A stretch of 64,000 nt of DNA from Epiperipatus broadwayi (Eukaryota; Onychophora; Udeonychophora; Euonychophora; Peripatidae). Below are positions 31,826 to 44,853 of this stretch, piece by piece. The translations under genes were made by a program, and so were the position numbers. The stretch is from the NCBI GenBank assembly GCA_028023455.1, contig JAQFVV010006651.1, positions 350,001-414,000 of the forward strand. Direction: 5' to 3'. Positions within the stretch are counted from its first letter, which is position 1. Each line of letters starts with the position of its first letter. Below the pieces are notes generated by a model that was given only the letters and a program-made list of their open reading frames with translations, had not been told where the DNA came from and searched no databases.

Positions 31826-33446
31826 ACTTGTTATATACACTTATAATTGCCATTTTTTCTGAACTAATAGCAGGTTAATGGAAGGGCTAACATCCAAAAA
31901 TCTAGAAAGAAATTTGAACCCAACCTATGAATGTTTTTCATTTTAGAAATGGCAACCTAATCTGCAATATAGCAGTTATATTATAAATAAATAAATAGCA
32001 TTTATAGTGACAGAAAATTTCTCTTTTCTTAAACATGTTTGATGGGAATGATAGCTAAGATATATGACTGGACACCCAGTTTGTCCATCATAGTTAATCA
32101 TGTTATTCGGTTTAAAGTTAATCAATGTGGTTATTCCTAACACCCATTAATTCTAGGTTTTAGATAGCTGTATATTATAATGTTGAAATATATAGATGTA
32201 AAAGAAGAAAAAATTACTAAAGCCCATTACAATATCTATAATCAATCATTAATACTAACTACATTTAAAATATTTTCAATTTTTTTTAAAGGTCTATTGA
32301 AAGTTTTTATTATTTCATAATGATACAACAAATATTTAGTGATTTCATTATCCCATCTCAAGTTAGATTTTCTTTACTAGAATGACTGTCTTTGATATCT
32401 AATCATATATATATATATATAAAATATATATAAATATCCTTTAAAAAAAAAATATAAGATGGAGGGTTTTAATTTTTTTTTTTTTTTTGAAATATAAAAA
32501 ATAAAGTTGTAAATAAAAAAATAAATAGATAAAAATTTAGGAATTTTGTAGGAAGTTGTTTTTGAAGTAAAAAAAAAAAAAAAAAAAAAAAAATAAAAAA
32601 TAAAAAAATAAAAAAAAAAAAAATAAAAATAAAAAAAATATTATATATATTCTATTTTTTTTTTTTCTATAAAATAAAAAATTTTATTTATTATTTTAAT
32701 ATGTATTTTTGTTTTGTTACAAACAATATTAACAAATTAGTTAATAATTCTAAGGATGTCATACCTATAAGCAAAAAGTAATGTCATATATCAAATTTTT
32801 GTGATTGTATGCTATCATATAGGGGTGAATCTAGGTGCAACATTGAAAAGTTAGGAACATGAATTGTTATAAGGTGTAAAAAATAAAAATAATGGTGATT
32901 TAATATCTTCTTCAGTTTTCTTTGATCATGAAAAAACATGTAAACATAAATTTAAATTTAATTTTGAAAATGTGAAAATTCTTCATGAAGAGAGAAACCA
33001 TAGTAAAAGAAAAATTAAAGAGGCAATTTTTATAAACAGGAATAAAACACATTTGATAAATCGACAAGCTTCTAACATTAAAATACGAGATTGTGGAATT
33101 TTGGTTTGCTTCGGTTTTAGTTTTTGAATTTAATAGAGTTGAGGAGGTTTGAAAGTAAGAAAGTTGGGTTTAAAGATTGTTTGAATTGTTTATAAACGTT
33201 TAAAAATATTATTTCAATAAATATATATATATATATATAGAATAATAGTTATAATATTCCGCTATTAAGCTTATAATCTGAGATCTTAAAATTTGACACA
33301 TTCTTAGCAATTTCAACTAATCATACATTTAGTGATTGGTGGAAAAGTAAAACAAAACATAATTGTAAATCTTTACCATTCACTGTTTGATTAACCTAAA
33401 GAATATTATCTTTTTATATTCACATAATAAGGATATATTATATTAA
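31826..33446. other. AT-rich DNA with poly(A)-rich block
   Basis: 32568-32640 is almost pure A with interspersed T. TA repeats lie at 32405-32435 and 33219-33239. No gene is seen. Confidence 0.5.
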
Positions 33447-33644
33447 TTATTCCCACATAAATATCTCTGAATATAATATCCAATTAACAATCAAACAATG
33501 AATTTTATCCCATTCGCTTCGTCTGATTTTATAGCGAGGATCTTTCGAGTACCTATTAAAAATAGTTGTCTGTCTTTTTTTTTTGTAGTGGTCTATCACA
33601 CTGATCTTTTCCAGCATGCTTTTTATTTTTTGGTATTCAGACAA
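33447..33644 (-). CDS. Unrecognised 65-codon frame, possible exon or gene fragment
   Basis: This minus-strand frame is less biased than the other short frames here and contains 'NRYSKDPRYKIRRSEWDKI'. The KDPRYK element followed by charged residues recalls the end of an FF domain (as in PRP40/TCERG1-type proteins), but the rest is too short to confirm. A run of 10 A (the Lys-Lys-Lys codons) lies in the middle. It could be a chance ORF or a processed-gene fragment. Confidence 0.12.
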   Translation of the reverse strand: MSEYQKIKSMLEKISVIDHYKKKRQTTIFNRYSKDPRYKIRRSEWDKIHCLIVNWILYSEIFMWE

Positions 33645-34830
33645 AAATTGTTTTAATCCATCTATATTTCCTTATTATTTAAGTTCTTTAATATTTAAAA
33701 TAAATCTCTAGTATTCCCAAATTATTAAAGATATGGAGGGGAGGGAGTTCATTCTTTTTTGTGTCAAGGAATTTTATATTTAGACGTAGTAAAATGTGAA
33801 AGAAATGTCTGAAAATTTTTTATGAATAAATGTTATTATGTATTTAGACAAGAAATGCAATTATTTTTATTCTGCCACACAAAGCAGATAATTTATCTCG
33901 CTATTCAGAAATAAACTTTATATAAAAATGACTTTTAGAATTGACAGTTTCTAATTTTATTTTACTCATTGTTTTGTAAAAATGATTTGAAATGATATTT
34001 TGGTTTCTCATTTCAAAATCAATATTATCAACCAGAAAGTTTTTGCTCTGACGAAAATTAACATTTTTAAGTTCAAAAAAAAAAAAAAACGTTTTTTTTA
34101 CAAATTATTTACTTAATATATATTTCTGTAGTTCTAAAAAAAATAGTTGTACTTATATATATGAATGCGCTTACATATTTAAATTATAAACCTCAAACTG
34201 GATAGTCTGAGGTTGAACGTTATCTCAATAATTCGATTCCATATGGACACAAAAAAATGTTTACAACTGAAATATGAAATTTAAATGGGTTCATCTTTGT
34301 TTAAGACGTCAGATTAAATTGTTAAGAAGGTGTCAAGAAATAGTAAATTACAATTGATGATGATCAAATTTTATTATTTAATCATAATATTTTATTGCCT
34401 AGATAACCACACTGCTAGCATAAATCTCAACATATATATATATGTGCGCGCGCGTTTATGATTTTTTTTTAAACGCGGACGAAATTCCTTCGGGAATTTT
34501 AATTAAGTAAAAAAAAAACTCCTAACGACATTCAAGTTTATTATAGTAATAAACATCATTTACAACGCTCATGGTTAAAAAATAAAAAAAATTGTTATAA
34601 ACGTGCTACCTGAAAATATCTTTAATAAATAATAAAGTGTTATTTTTTTTAAAGTATTAAAAGAACAGCAGACTTTTTGGCACAATAATCAAGACAAACA
34701 AATTTCCATTATTCCCTGTAACAGAAGATAGTCTCTGAAAAAATAGGCAAGTTGGTTAGATCTAGGGCCACCGATGTAGGTGTGCAGGTTGTGTAAAGAA
34801 TAAAGACGCTTTAGCATAGGACACCAAAAT
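33645..34830. other. AT-rich DNA, no gene seen
   Basis: A short gtgcgcgcgcg run at 34444-34454 stands out in the AT-rich background. No other feature is seen. Confidence 0.45.
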
Positions 34831-35300
34831 AATTAATAAAATTTATATCTAAATAAAAAATATTTACATTTTTGAATCACTTCATTGTTAGAAATACTTT
34901 ATGAGTACAAATATTTTTATTTGAATATGAGAAATAACTTTTTACTTAAACATAATGTAATAACTGCCCAAGTCTTGAGCTCAAAATGCATTACATTTAT
35001 ACTCTTATCGTTGCATTAAACTGAATAGGCCGATACCATTTTATCATGATAATTAATAAAACTTATATGTAAATATTTACATTTCTGAATCACATTATTG
35101 TTAGAAACATGTTCTAATTGTAAATATTTTTTATTTAAATATAAGAGGAATAGTCTGTATTTAAACTTATTGTAACACTTGCTCAAGCCCCGAAATATAC
35201 TCTATCATTGCACTAAACTGAAAAGGATGATGCCCTTTTATCATTATAATTAGTAAAATTTATAAGTAAATGAAAGTGTTTAAATTTCCCAATCACTTTT
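34831..35300 (+). repeat. Degenerate tandem repeat, three units of about 200-220 bp
   Basis: The motif 'aatta(a/g)taaaa(t/c)tta' starts units at 34831, 35051 and 35248. Units 1 and 2 share ca-tttacatttttgaatcac-type and 'attgttagaaa' blocks. Units 2 and 3 share the upstream 'attgca(t/c)taaactga' and 'ttttatcat' blocks. The spacings (220 and 197) and divergence indicate an old local amplification. Confidence 0.6.
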
Positions 35301-35469
35301 ATTTAAATCTTCTAATCTATATAAAAAGTAATAAATGACTATTAATAATTTATTTAAAAATAAAATTTATTTTAAAAATATTGCCTCAGAATTATAATAA
35401 TTGTGCAAGTGATAAAAAGTGCAAAAAAGTATAGATATCTTACAGAGTTTATAAAGTCATATTCAGTTT

Positions 35470-35560
35470 AGAGTAATTATAGAGTGACTGACTCTGGAAT
35501 GTGAAGTTGTAGGATCAATTCCAATGATGTCTTGCGCAAAACTTTTTTAATAATACTTAA
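35470..35560 (+). repeat. Possible tRNA-derived SINE fragment
   Basis: 'gtgactgactctggaatgtg' followed by an RNA polymerase III B-box-like 'aggatcaattcc' resembles the layout of tRNA-derived SINEs. The A-box and acceptor pairing are not convincing. Confidence 0.3.
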
Positions 35561-37199
35561 TTTTCATATGAATTATTTTGTTTTATCATTAATTCACCCC
35601 CTAGTGAAAATTTCCACAAGCTTTATACTGTAATATGCATATTTTCCTATATACATTATAATATAAAATTTTAGTTAAAAAAATTCCATAGATGTCAAGA
35701 AAATCAAAAAATTCCTCAAAATAATATAATTTAGATCCACCCTGACAAATACCTCTATTGTATTATCCAGGTTTTTGATGTCATAATTTTTGACATTGTT
35801 TAAAGAAAATAGTTTAAATAATCAAAAATGTGTCTATTTGCGAATTTATTACAATTCTAGATATTTTTTATACAATAATTTATATAATATTTATTAGAAA
35901 GCAAAAATATAAATTATTAATAATTTATTTTGAATGGAAATACTATATTTTTTAAAATAGAATGTTACAATATCCGACAATGCAAATCCTCCCAAAGCTA
36001 TTTAGAAGCTTACCTTTCTATGTAAGCAATCTAATTATAATAATGAGTATGAAATTATTGCAATTCTGCAATAAATATTGAAAAAATTTAAACTTTTAAA
36101 GCATATTTTATTAGATATAAGAGAAATAAATAAATGTTCATTCAGATTTTTTTTAAAAAAAGACAAATAATGAAGATTTCATTCATTCTGTAAAATGAAA
36201 ATAGTCTTTTTAAAAATAATGATATATAATATTTTTGTTTTGATTATGCCTCATTTTTTTAATGTTTATAAAAAGAAAATGTGAACATTTAAAATTTATT
36301 TCAGTAGTCAATAAAAATATTAAATAAAATCAAATTTATTATTTTCTGATAAGTAATAATTGTTTCATCTTAAATTGTATGCTAAATGGGAGAGCAAAGA
36401 AAATGATGAATTGCAAAGGAAACATCAGAGAGATAATAAAAATATTATCTTTCTCTTTTATTATGCCATGTTATATTCTTACACATTTTACTAAATAGCT
36501 TTTCTATTTTTAATAAAGATATCTTTTTAATACCATATTTTCTTTTTACATGTTTTATTAAAAAGCTTTTCTTTGGATATGAACTTGGGTTTGTTCTCTC
36601 ACTAAAAATCATAATTAATTCATAATCCACACTAAGGTTCAAATTTTAAAAAGCAGAATAAGTAAATTTTTAAAAATATATTATTTCACATCAACTTATT
36701 TAACCTTTTAACCGCTAATTTTATCATTGGTTGTATCAGATAAAAATCAAATCTTTTAATTGGCCAACTCACAAACTGAAGACAAAGCCTATTGTTAAAA
36801 CATATTCGCCTATAATATTAAATTCAACTCAGATACGTTTATAAAAAGTATATAATTAATTTTTCAGGTTGTGAAGACAACGAAAGTTCTTTCAAAAATA
36901 AATTGCTATTTATTTATTCTAAGATATTCAATATCGGCAACATAAAAGTTATAATGTAAACAAAAAGATCGACTTTTACGTTATAGAAAAGTAAATATTT
37001 CTTTTTATTACAACTTCAATATTTGTACTAAAATCTTCAATATTTTTCGAAAATAATTTTGTTTTTTTATTATTCTCTCTGAAAATTATGTTTAATTTCC
37101 ATAAATATTATTTAATAATAATTTAAATCGTATTCGAAATGAAAATCTCAGCGTTTTTCTTTATTTTCTTTGATCAGGCAGTTTCTTTGTTCTTTCCAG

Positions 37200-37413
37200 C
37201 CAATCAGAATGTCTTTTTCGGCTGAGAGCATGCTAAGAACCAATCACAAATAATGTTCCTTCTTTGTTTAGGTTTAAATGCGTTTTTTTTCTATTTTTTA
37301 CTTCTAAAATAAATCGGAAGATGTCACCATCGTACAGAACTTTTAAAAACAAATTCTATACGTATTTAACGAATATTTTCGTATGAAAACGGGCTGAGTT
37401 AGAGTGATTTCAG
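37200..37413 (+). promoter_or_regulatory. Candidate promoter with two CCAAT boxes
   Basis: CCAATCAG at 37200-37207 and CCAATCAC at 37240-37247 are spaced 40 bp apart in the same orientation. This is the arrangement bound by NF-Y in many animal promoters. The surrounding 300 bp contain several CpGs (for example tttcgg, acgtat, aacggg), which are scarce in neighbouring kilobases. No TATA box is obvious. It precedes the candidate first exon at 37414. This is an inference from composition and motif spacing only. Confidence 0.35.
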
Positions 37414-37449
37414 ATGTCGACGAGGAGCCTCATCGGACGCGGGAAAAGG
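37414..37449 (+). CDS. Candidate 12-codon first coding exon of an unidentified gene
   Basis: ATG at 37414 opens a short CpG-containing, G+C-rich reading (MSTRSLIGRGKR). The coding sequence ends at AAAAGG, directly followed by GTTAAT at 37450, a plausible splice donor. Without splicing the frame stops three codons later. The island of different base composition downstream of paired CCAAT boxes is what makes it stand out. I cannot identify a protein from 12 residues and found no convincing second exon downstream, so it may have a long intron leaving the window, or it may not be a gene. Confidence 0.25.
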
Positions 37450-37450
37450 G

Positions 37451-40138
37451 TTAATTCTTAACAAATTTTATGATAATGATATTACTGAATGAAATTCTCA
37501 TGATTATAATAAAACCCCTACCTGATTGCATTATTGACAAAGTCTAAAATGTATCTAATTAAATATATCAAGTGTTTGATTTTTTTATAGTTATCCTACA
37601 AAATCTGTGAATAAACAAAATAAAGTGCAAGGTGTTTTAATGGCTTCTACAAATGTATTTAATAAACAGACTCAGTATGAAAATTTAAAAGTTCTTTTAA
37701 ATAAAACCTGACCAAATCTCTAATTATCAAATTATATAATAAAGTATAATATTATGCAATAGGTCTTAGTTATAATTAAGTATTAAAAAATAATATAATA
37801 ATATAAAATAAGTGAAACTCTTTTTGTTAATAGAAAACATAAACAAGTTTATATATGTGAGAGGTTATGAATTAAAAGTAACTAATCTGTAATGGATTTT
37901 TTTAAAACAATGAACTATTTGTAATGAGTTATTGTTAATGAACTGAAGGAGTTATATCAATCATGTTATTTAAAAATGACCTAGATTGATGGTCCTAGTG
38001 AAGTATATAAGTTATATTAATGAATAATGTAAGTATAAAAAATTTAAATATCAGACTATATAATAAATTATAGTTGTTAATAGTGGAATAACATGGATAT
38101 AAAAAACTAAATAATAGATGTAAATATTTTATTATTGAAGGAATACAACTTTGTTAATAGAAAACATGAATAAATTTATGCAAGAGAGATTATGTATGGG
38201 ATTTCAAACAACAAGAACTATTTTTAATGAATTATTGCCATGCTGATTAAAATTGGTTAAATATTGGTTCAAAAAAAATAATGGAGGCAAACTGTAAAAT
38301 GTAATGTGAGTCAAAGAGTACAGATTAAAGATATAATAAAGAGAAAATGGTTATCACGATAAGTATGAAAATAGTATCTGAACAAATAGGTGAAATAAGG
38401 TTAGAAAGTGGCAGAATATTTAAACCATATTAAAGAATGGAGAAGAGAACCACTAGAAAACAAAGTGAATATTCTGAACCCAGAGAAGGGAATATTTCTG
38501 ATAAAACTGAATTAAAATTTTCAGTTAGTTATTCCATTTAAGAAGAAGCTATCAAAGTCTCTACTGAAGGAGGAGAAAATACTATAGGGTTAGAGGAAGA
38601 AAATATAACTATAACAAAGCCTACCTGAATATAGAGGAGACCAATAAAGCTACAAGTCTCTGTTATAAATAAATCTGAGTATATTGTAAATAAAACAAAA
38701 GTCAGAAAATTTATTTGCATATAAGTTCTGTGTATTTCTAAAATAAAGAAATGCTGTGTACATATATATATATATATATATATTATTAAGAATAAACGAA
38801 GATGTAGGTGTACAGGCATTTAATGTATATGTGCTAGAATATTTCCCAAATAAATTAAATAAATAATTGTGCAAAAAAAAAACAACTAATTACTGGGAAA
38901 ATGCAACAGAATAATTTGCATGTAAAGAAAAGTTCACTTTATGCAAATTAGCCAAGTTGATCAAAAAGTCTGCTGAAGAATTAAGTGAAAGGAGAATAAA
39001 AGTAAACTAATGGAAAATGATGGGTTCAGCAAAATAAATAAAGAAGAGCTCTAATTAAGAATTTAATTGGACTATCTTTAAAATTAATGTGTGTGAGCAG
39101 TAAAGTGCTTACAGAAATATAGAATTGCAAACTACTGAGTAAAAGAGACTTTATAGATGTTAATCTCTAAGGAGATATGAACTTTAAAGAGATCTAAGTG
39201 ATCTTATTCTCAACTAGCAATCAGAAAGTTGAATTACTAATATCATTATTATTATTCAGAATAAATAAACTCTTGAAGTTTTATTTAATTTTTTTTTTAT
39301 TTAATAAATTTTGTTATTTTTTTATTTAGTAAAATATATTTATCCAACTGCTGCATGACTCATGGCTCTGGATGTGATAGTAGGATTATGTGTTTTGTTT
39401 AACTATTGTACCATTTTTAATTACCTTCTATTAATCCTGATTTTAACCTTTTTTCCATTTTCCCCTCTAGTTTTCTATTTTTCTACCCCCCCCCCTTTCT
39501 GGAATTAGAATAATTATATATGCTTTCAAAAAGCTACTAATTATAAGATGATAAAATTTGTTTAAATAATAATTAAATAAATGTAATAAAATATAACTAG
39601 TTGGTTTGGAGGTCAAATGAGATTGAGAATGAAAGTGATAAGTTGAAGTCAGCTTTTTTAGTAAATTGACCAATTAAGATTTTTTGTTTAAAAAAACTTC
39701 TTTTAATTGTCAATAGATTCAGAAATTATTAGCACTTGAGTTAGTTATTTTCTCTAGTGCACAAAGTAGCCCAGGGTTTTTAAATTATTAAATTACAACA
39801 ATAAATTTGCTAAAAATATTCTGATATAATATTTAATATATATAATTATCCAAATTACTGAATGAAAATTAAATTTGGAGGTATCCTTAATAATGTGAGA
39901 TTTTTTTATATTAATATTTGTAGTTTAGCTGTACTGCCAGAGATTATTTACGTATGTGTTATATCTCTAATTCCAAGATGCTAAAATTACTATAATGACA
40001 AAGTATTATTGCTTAGGCATAAGCGATTTATTATTAGAATACTTTTTTTTTACAAGAATAAGATTTAAAAAATTATAATTTCCGAATAAAAATCGATTAG
40101 GAACTATCTGGAGTTTTCAATAAAATATGTTTAACCAT
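37451..40138. other. AT-rich DNA (intron or intergenic), no exon seen
   Basis: TA repeats at 38763-38782 and a C-run at 39485-39496. Short frames on the minus strand at 38538-38874 cross the TA repeat and are spurious. Confidence 0.45.
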
Positions 40139-40645
40139 TAAGCATCACATGATCACCATCACTATGTGGAGAGAGTTTTGCCTTGTGCATAAACAATTAT
40201 GTGCTAGTATGAGATGGTGATCATATGATGATTGATGGTTTAACACCAATCCTGCCTAATAGGGTAGGGTTGGCTATGGTTGTTAAAGAGACAAAGACAC
40301 CAAAATATATGGGTGATGAACTGAGTTCAGACCCATATGACTATATAAGCCATTGAGCTTAGATTGAAAAAAAATTTGTATTTTCAATTTGATTCTCATA
40401 GTTTTATAGTTAAGTAGAGATAAAACGTGGTTGCTGGAGGGTTGCATTAGATCCTAAGATCTAGGTGTAGTGCTCTCAGATCCAAAGCTCCTCACTGATG
40501 AAGGCCACAAGCCAGAAACTAGTCTGGAGATATTGGATGAGTAGGCATTAGATAGGGATTTTATGCACAAGCCTTCTGGCATTCATTGATTACTCTGGTT
40601 GGCACAGGGTGGCACTACTGTATGGAGAGAGTTTTACCTTGTTTA
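40139..40645 (+). mobile_element. FB1 foldback-family repeat, copy C (fullest single unit)
   Basis: Begins with a small hairpin (catcacatgatcaccat ... atggtgatcatatgatg). It continues through the family middle (ctgagttcagacc, tatagttaa(g/c)ta) and then the conserved right part: cctaagatctag, 'ctcagatccaaagctcctca', a 'ccagaaactagtctgg' block, 'agatattggatgagtag' and 'gggattttatgca'. It ends with actactgtatggagagagtttt. The same 'tggagagagtttt' block occurs at the start (40167) in direct order. Confidence 0.75.
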
Positions 40646-42149
40646 AACTATGTTTAACTGATAAATTTTTGGCCTCCTTAATAAAATACGTTTGACCTTT
40701 GAACATTTAACTTATTTCAAACATGACTAAAAGCTTTAATATATATTGATTTTTTAAATTTTATTTTAATAAAAATTGAAATATTTTTTTTAAATGAGAA
40801 AAAATTATAAAATAATTTTGAGTTTATTTTTTTTTTAAAATTCAATAAAATAAAATTAAAAAGTTATTAGCAGCAAATAAAATAACTTAGATTTTTAGTA
40901 ATTAAAAAAAATTCACATTCACATAATTCTGCCCAACTTAATTAAATAATTTCTCTTTTCAAAAAAAAAAATCTGTTAAAACTTGTCAAACAGTTTAATT
41001 ACAGAGAAAATTTAATTATTAGGTAATAATGTTATTTAAAAAATTTATTCATTTTCGAAATATATTTTTATTATCTCGTCTTTTTTTCCCAAAAACTATT
41101 TTATTTTAATGTATGTTCTTGTTTGAAGAATTTATTTGCAATTCAGTATATAAAGAAAATAACATTGGACTGAAAATATAATATAGATACATTTTCTCTT
41201 TAGTAGTAATACATTCTTTAATAATATCTACATGCTATTTCATATAAAATTATTTTTTTCAATAATTCTTTTTTTAAGCTCACATAAAGCAACTTTAAAC
41301 TTCAAATTTTTAAGCGATTTTTATTAAACTTGTATTTAAAATTTCTATCTTTGCTTCCAAAAAGCTGTAAGCTTTCTCTTTTGTTATCATATAGTCTTTA
41401 ATATTTTACATATACATATTAAATATTTTTTATTCACATTATGCTATTTTTTCCTTATCTTTTAAAATTGACCACCTTTTATAATATGTTTAATGGTTGT
41501 CAAAAACAGCTGAATCGATTGAATTTTGACTAACAAAAAAGATGTTTATCCGATTGCAAAGTTAAATTAATAGATTTAATATAGAAAGTAATCATGATTA
41601 GTGAGATGTCAGATATAAATTAATATAAAACTAGCCACAGAAACTACTAAAAAAGTCAGTAGTAATTATTCGTATTAATTTAGACCTTGCCAATCATTTT
41701 GAAATATTAACAGATTTCATCATTTAAATTTGACTGAGATCCTTTAAAAAAAGCTGATTGTATATTAAACTCTGCTACATTGATGTTGGTAAATTTACTA
41801 TACCAGAATTTTTTCAACTGAGAAAAGATAGTGTTTTTTATAAAAATATTTTAAATGTTTTATTAAGAGCAGTTAAATATCTAAAGCAAGTTGTTGTTAA
41901 AAATGAGTAATAGTGATATGAAAGATTATAATTATAAACTGTTAAGAAAAGTTATGGAAGATAGTAAAAGTTTCAAATGTATAATACAACATCTTGGTGT
42001 TGACTGAAAAATTAGTTCAGCAATAAAAAACAGCATTATCACTACAAAGAGCAGCCATCTAGAAATGTAAAAAATATTTAAAATGAAGAACTATATTGTA
42101 ATAAAGAAGAAGAAAATAAAGTAATCCTTATAATTACAATATTTTCTGA
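40646..42149. other. AT-rich DNA, no gene seen
   Basis: No recognisable feature until the LINE remnant. 41900-42140 could include heavily decayed upstream LINE sequence. Confidence 0.4.
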
Positions 42150-43640
42150 ATTGCAATGCATTTTAAATTAAGAAATGAGAATGCAATTAAATCTATGAAG
42201 AAGGAAAATGTTTCAAGAAATAATGAAATTATGATTGATTTTATAAAATAAATGTGAGGAAATAGAAAAATTATTGGAAAAGTGTATACAAAATATCTAA
42301 ATGGTAAAGATATATGGTACATGATTAGTCCTGCCATGATGTAATCATCCTGTCATAATTATTTTAACTTTGTGAATTGTAGCACTTTAGGTTGTCATAA
42401 TAATCACAACTACAGCATTCTGCCAACATAAACACACACCCCTCTGGAAAAACGTATGGCATTCAGCTGTTGCAAACATGGCAGAAAAATTATTATGAAA
42501 ACCAAAAGTGCTTGAGTAATTTGCAAAATTAGAATAATGACCAGATGATTACATCATGATAGTGCTAATCCCAAAGTGCCAGATATGCTTGATGATTTAA
42601 AGAATGCAGTAGTGATAATAATATTTTAAAAAAATAAAAATATTATATTAGAAATTGGAGATTTATCGGTCTTCTATTAGTTCTATACAGAAACCTTTAT
42701 CATAATATTTACAGTTCATTTGCATAAAATACATAATTCAAACCAACCAAAAAAAATAAGATAGACTTTAAAATGTTTTTATTACAGTAGATAACATTTG
42801 AGTATTGAAAAAAATTATAGAAAAGATCTTATTTGAATTTGTAAATTATAAAAAGGCATTTGATTCCATAAGCATTTTCACAGTGATTGAAGCTTTGGTC
42901 TATTAAGATATAGATCTATATTATCATACTCTGAAGAATATATATCAAAATGTAACAGCTGTGATTAGACTATATAGTGACATTATGATAGGATGATTTT
43001 ATATCTCTAAAACTTTTTATAGTAGTATTTTGTGAATTAAAATGGGAAACTGAGAATAAAAATATATGTATCTTATTTATGGCATTAAAATGGGAAACTG
43101 AGAATAAAAATATATGTATCTTATTTATGGCATTAAAATTTTGCAGATGATGTTGTTGCTTTTAAAATAGTGCTTTAGATTTTTAGAAAATATTGCAAAA
43201 ATTATCATATAAAATCAATAAATAGTAGGACTTTTCTAATAACTTTTTTTCATAGAAAAAAATCTAATATCAAAAGAAAATATACATATATGTTTGGAGA
43301 AAAAAAATTAATACAACTTTTACCAGAAACATGTATGTGGGGATTAATAGAAAATAATTGGGCAATATAGCAAACACCATTGGCAACACAAAAAAATTAA
43401 AAGGCTGAAATGGAGTTGGATTAGACATGTTTCTAGGAGAGATGACAATAGTCAATCAAAATCTTAAAGTGAATTCCCAAAAAATGAATTGATGACGTAA
43501 GAATGCTTTCTGGTTGTGGAAACGAAAAACAATGGATTGGAAAAAATTGATTGAACTTACAGAGAACTTCATTTTGTAGTGGATCCATAATGATTGAAAA
43601 TGATGGTGGTGATCCCCATTCTGATGTTTTAAAATATAAC
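42150..43640 (+). pseudogene. Decayed LINE ORF2 (RT to C-terminus), family L1x copy B, with MITE inside
   Basis: Broken reading gives LINE RT blocks. 'NAIKSMKKENVSRNNEIMIDFIK' near 42190 is the linker before the RT fingers. An 'NW.DLSVFY' region follows the MITE. 'FEFVNYKKAFDSISIFTVIEAL' near 42835-42900 is catalytic block A. 'DD.ISLKLF' is near 43000, and 'KILQMMLLLL'/'FADDVVAF' at 43142-43165 is the FADD catalytic block. A 'WSWIRHVSRRDD' C-terminal block lies near 43410-43450, and a PK...DDVR-like stretch follows. Many stops and frame changes show it is dead. It matches 9060-9780 at the nucleotide level over the RT. A 48-bp tandem duplication (43036-43083 repeated at 43084-43131) lies just before the FADD block. 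Confidence 0.78.
42314..42580. mobile_element. About 267-bp MITE inserted in LINE copy B
   Basis: The insert interrupts the LINE, and comparison with the 9-kb LINE copy shows it is extra. Direct repeats AGATAT at 42308-42313 and 42581-42586 flank it (6 bp, possibly a diverged 8 bp). The ends are imperfect inverted repeats of about 48 bp: tggtac.atgattag ... catgatgtaatcatc on the left, and tggcac..gggattag ... catgatgtaatcatc reading in from the right. No ORF. An 8-bp duplication would suit hAT, but I do not assign a family. Confidence 0.72.
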
Positions 43641-44247
43641 ATCAATAGTAAAAGTAAAATAAATTTCTAATGTGATCATTTTAAAAATTGAAAAATTAAA
43701 CTAAAAACTATTATAATATGAATATTAATAAAATGTAACATTTTTGTAAACGAAGGTGAATTTTATTATGAAATATTATCTTTTATGTTATTTCTTCATA
43801 AAAAGGAACATAGAAGTTCTCTTTCCATAAACATGTTTAATAACAAAGCAATAGAGTACTATTACCAAGCAATAACATTTGATACTTTGGAGTGATTGCC
43901 CTATCTAATATGATTTATTCTAGAATCTCAGTTTTAGAACTATTCATTATATAAATATCAGTAATCTCTTAAATTTTAAAAGATATAAATTTTACCATAT
44001 ATATATAGTACTTTAATTAAAACGCTGCACGCATTTTTATTATAACTGTAATTTAAATTTTCAAAATGTTTTTTAAAGAAATTTCAGTCATGCAATTGAT
44101 TAATTGATAAAACTCATTTATGTGTAACACATTCTCAATAGTATACCAGTATTAATATATCTTTCCTTTTTGTCTTCAAAATATCAAAAATAATCTTTGC
44201 TGATATTTTATCTAAGAGAGCAACATTATGATATTAATATATAGGTT
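43641..44247. other. AT-rich DNA, no gene seen
   Basis: Nothing recognised. Confidence 0.45.
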
Positions 44248-44522
44248 ATATGAGCACAGACTTTCACACGCCCACCACTCTCCACACTATCCTATAACAC
44301 TGATACACTCGAACACATATATGTTGAAAAGATAAATAATCACCAATATCCGTATTTCATGCTAAACCAGAAATCATCAGTTGGTCCAGATTACCATCTC
44401 TACACATATATGCTATAAGTGCTCAGATAAATATTAAGATAGCCCATCCTCATACTTTAATGGACAGGCTTCAATCTACTCCACACTCCAACTCTTCAAC
44501 CGTCCATCCAATTGAAAATCTG
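44248..44522 (-). repeat. Inverted, diverged copy of R381
   Basis: Reverse complement of the repeat at 11050-11905, from its 'gaaagtctgtgctcata' end down to 'cagattttcaattggatgg', with scattered differences. It lacks the outermost segment present in the 11-kb copies and ends abruptly at an AT-rich stretch. Confidence 0.88.
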
Positions 44523-44853
44523 AATATTAAATATAAAATATATTAATAATATTAAATATGATATTAAATATAAAAAAATTAAAAACCAGTTATAGATTTT
44601 TATATCAATCAAATAATAAAAATTTTGTTATCAAACAATATATCATAGCCGCTTTATTATTATTTTCCTTAAAATATTTGTTACATTTAATAAACTTTAA
44701 ACAATATATATATATATTATTATCATTTTCAATTATAATCGTTTAAAATTTGTTTTCTCCACTAACAAATTTTTAGTTTATTCATCCATCTCATTTGTAG
44801 TCTCTTCTAGATATCTCAAAATGTTTTGCGAATTACGTTTACAATTATCTATC

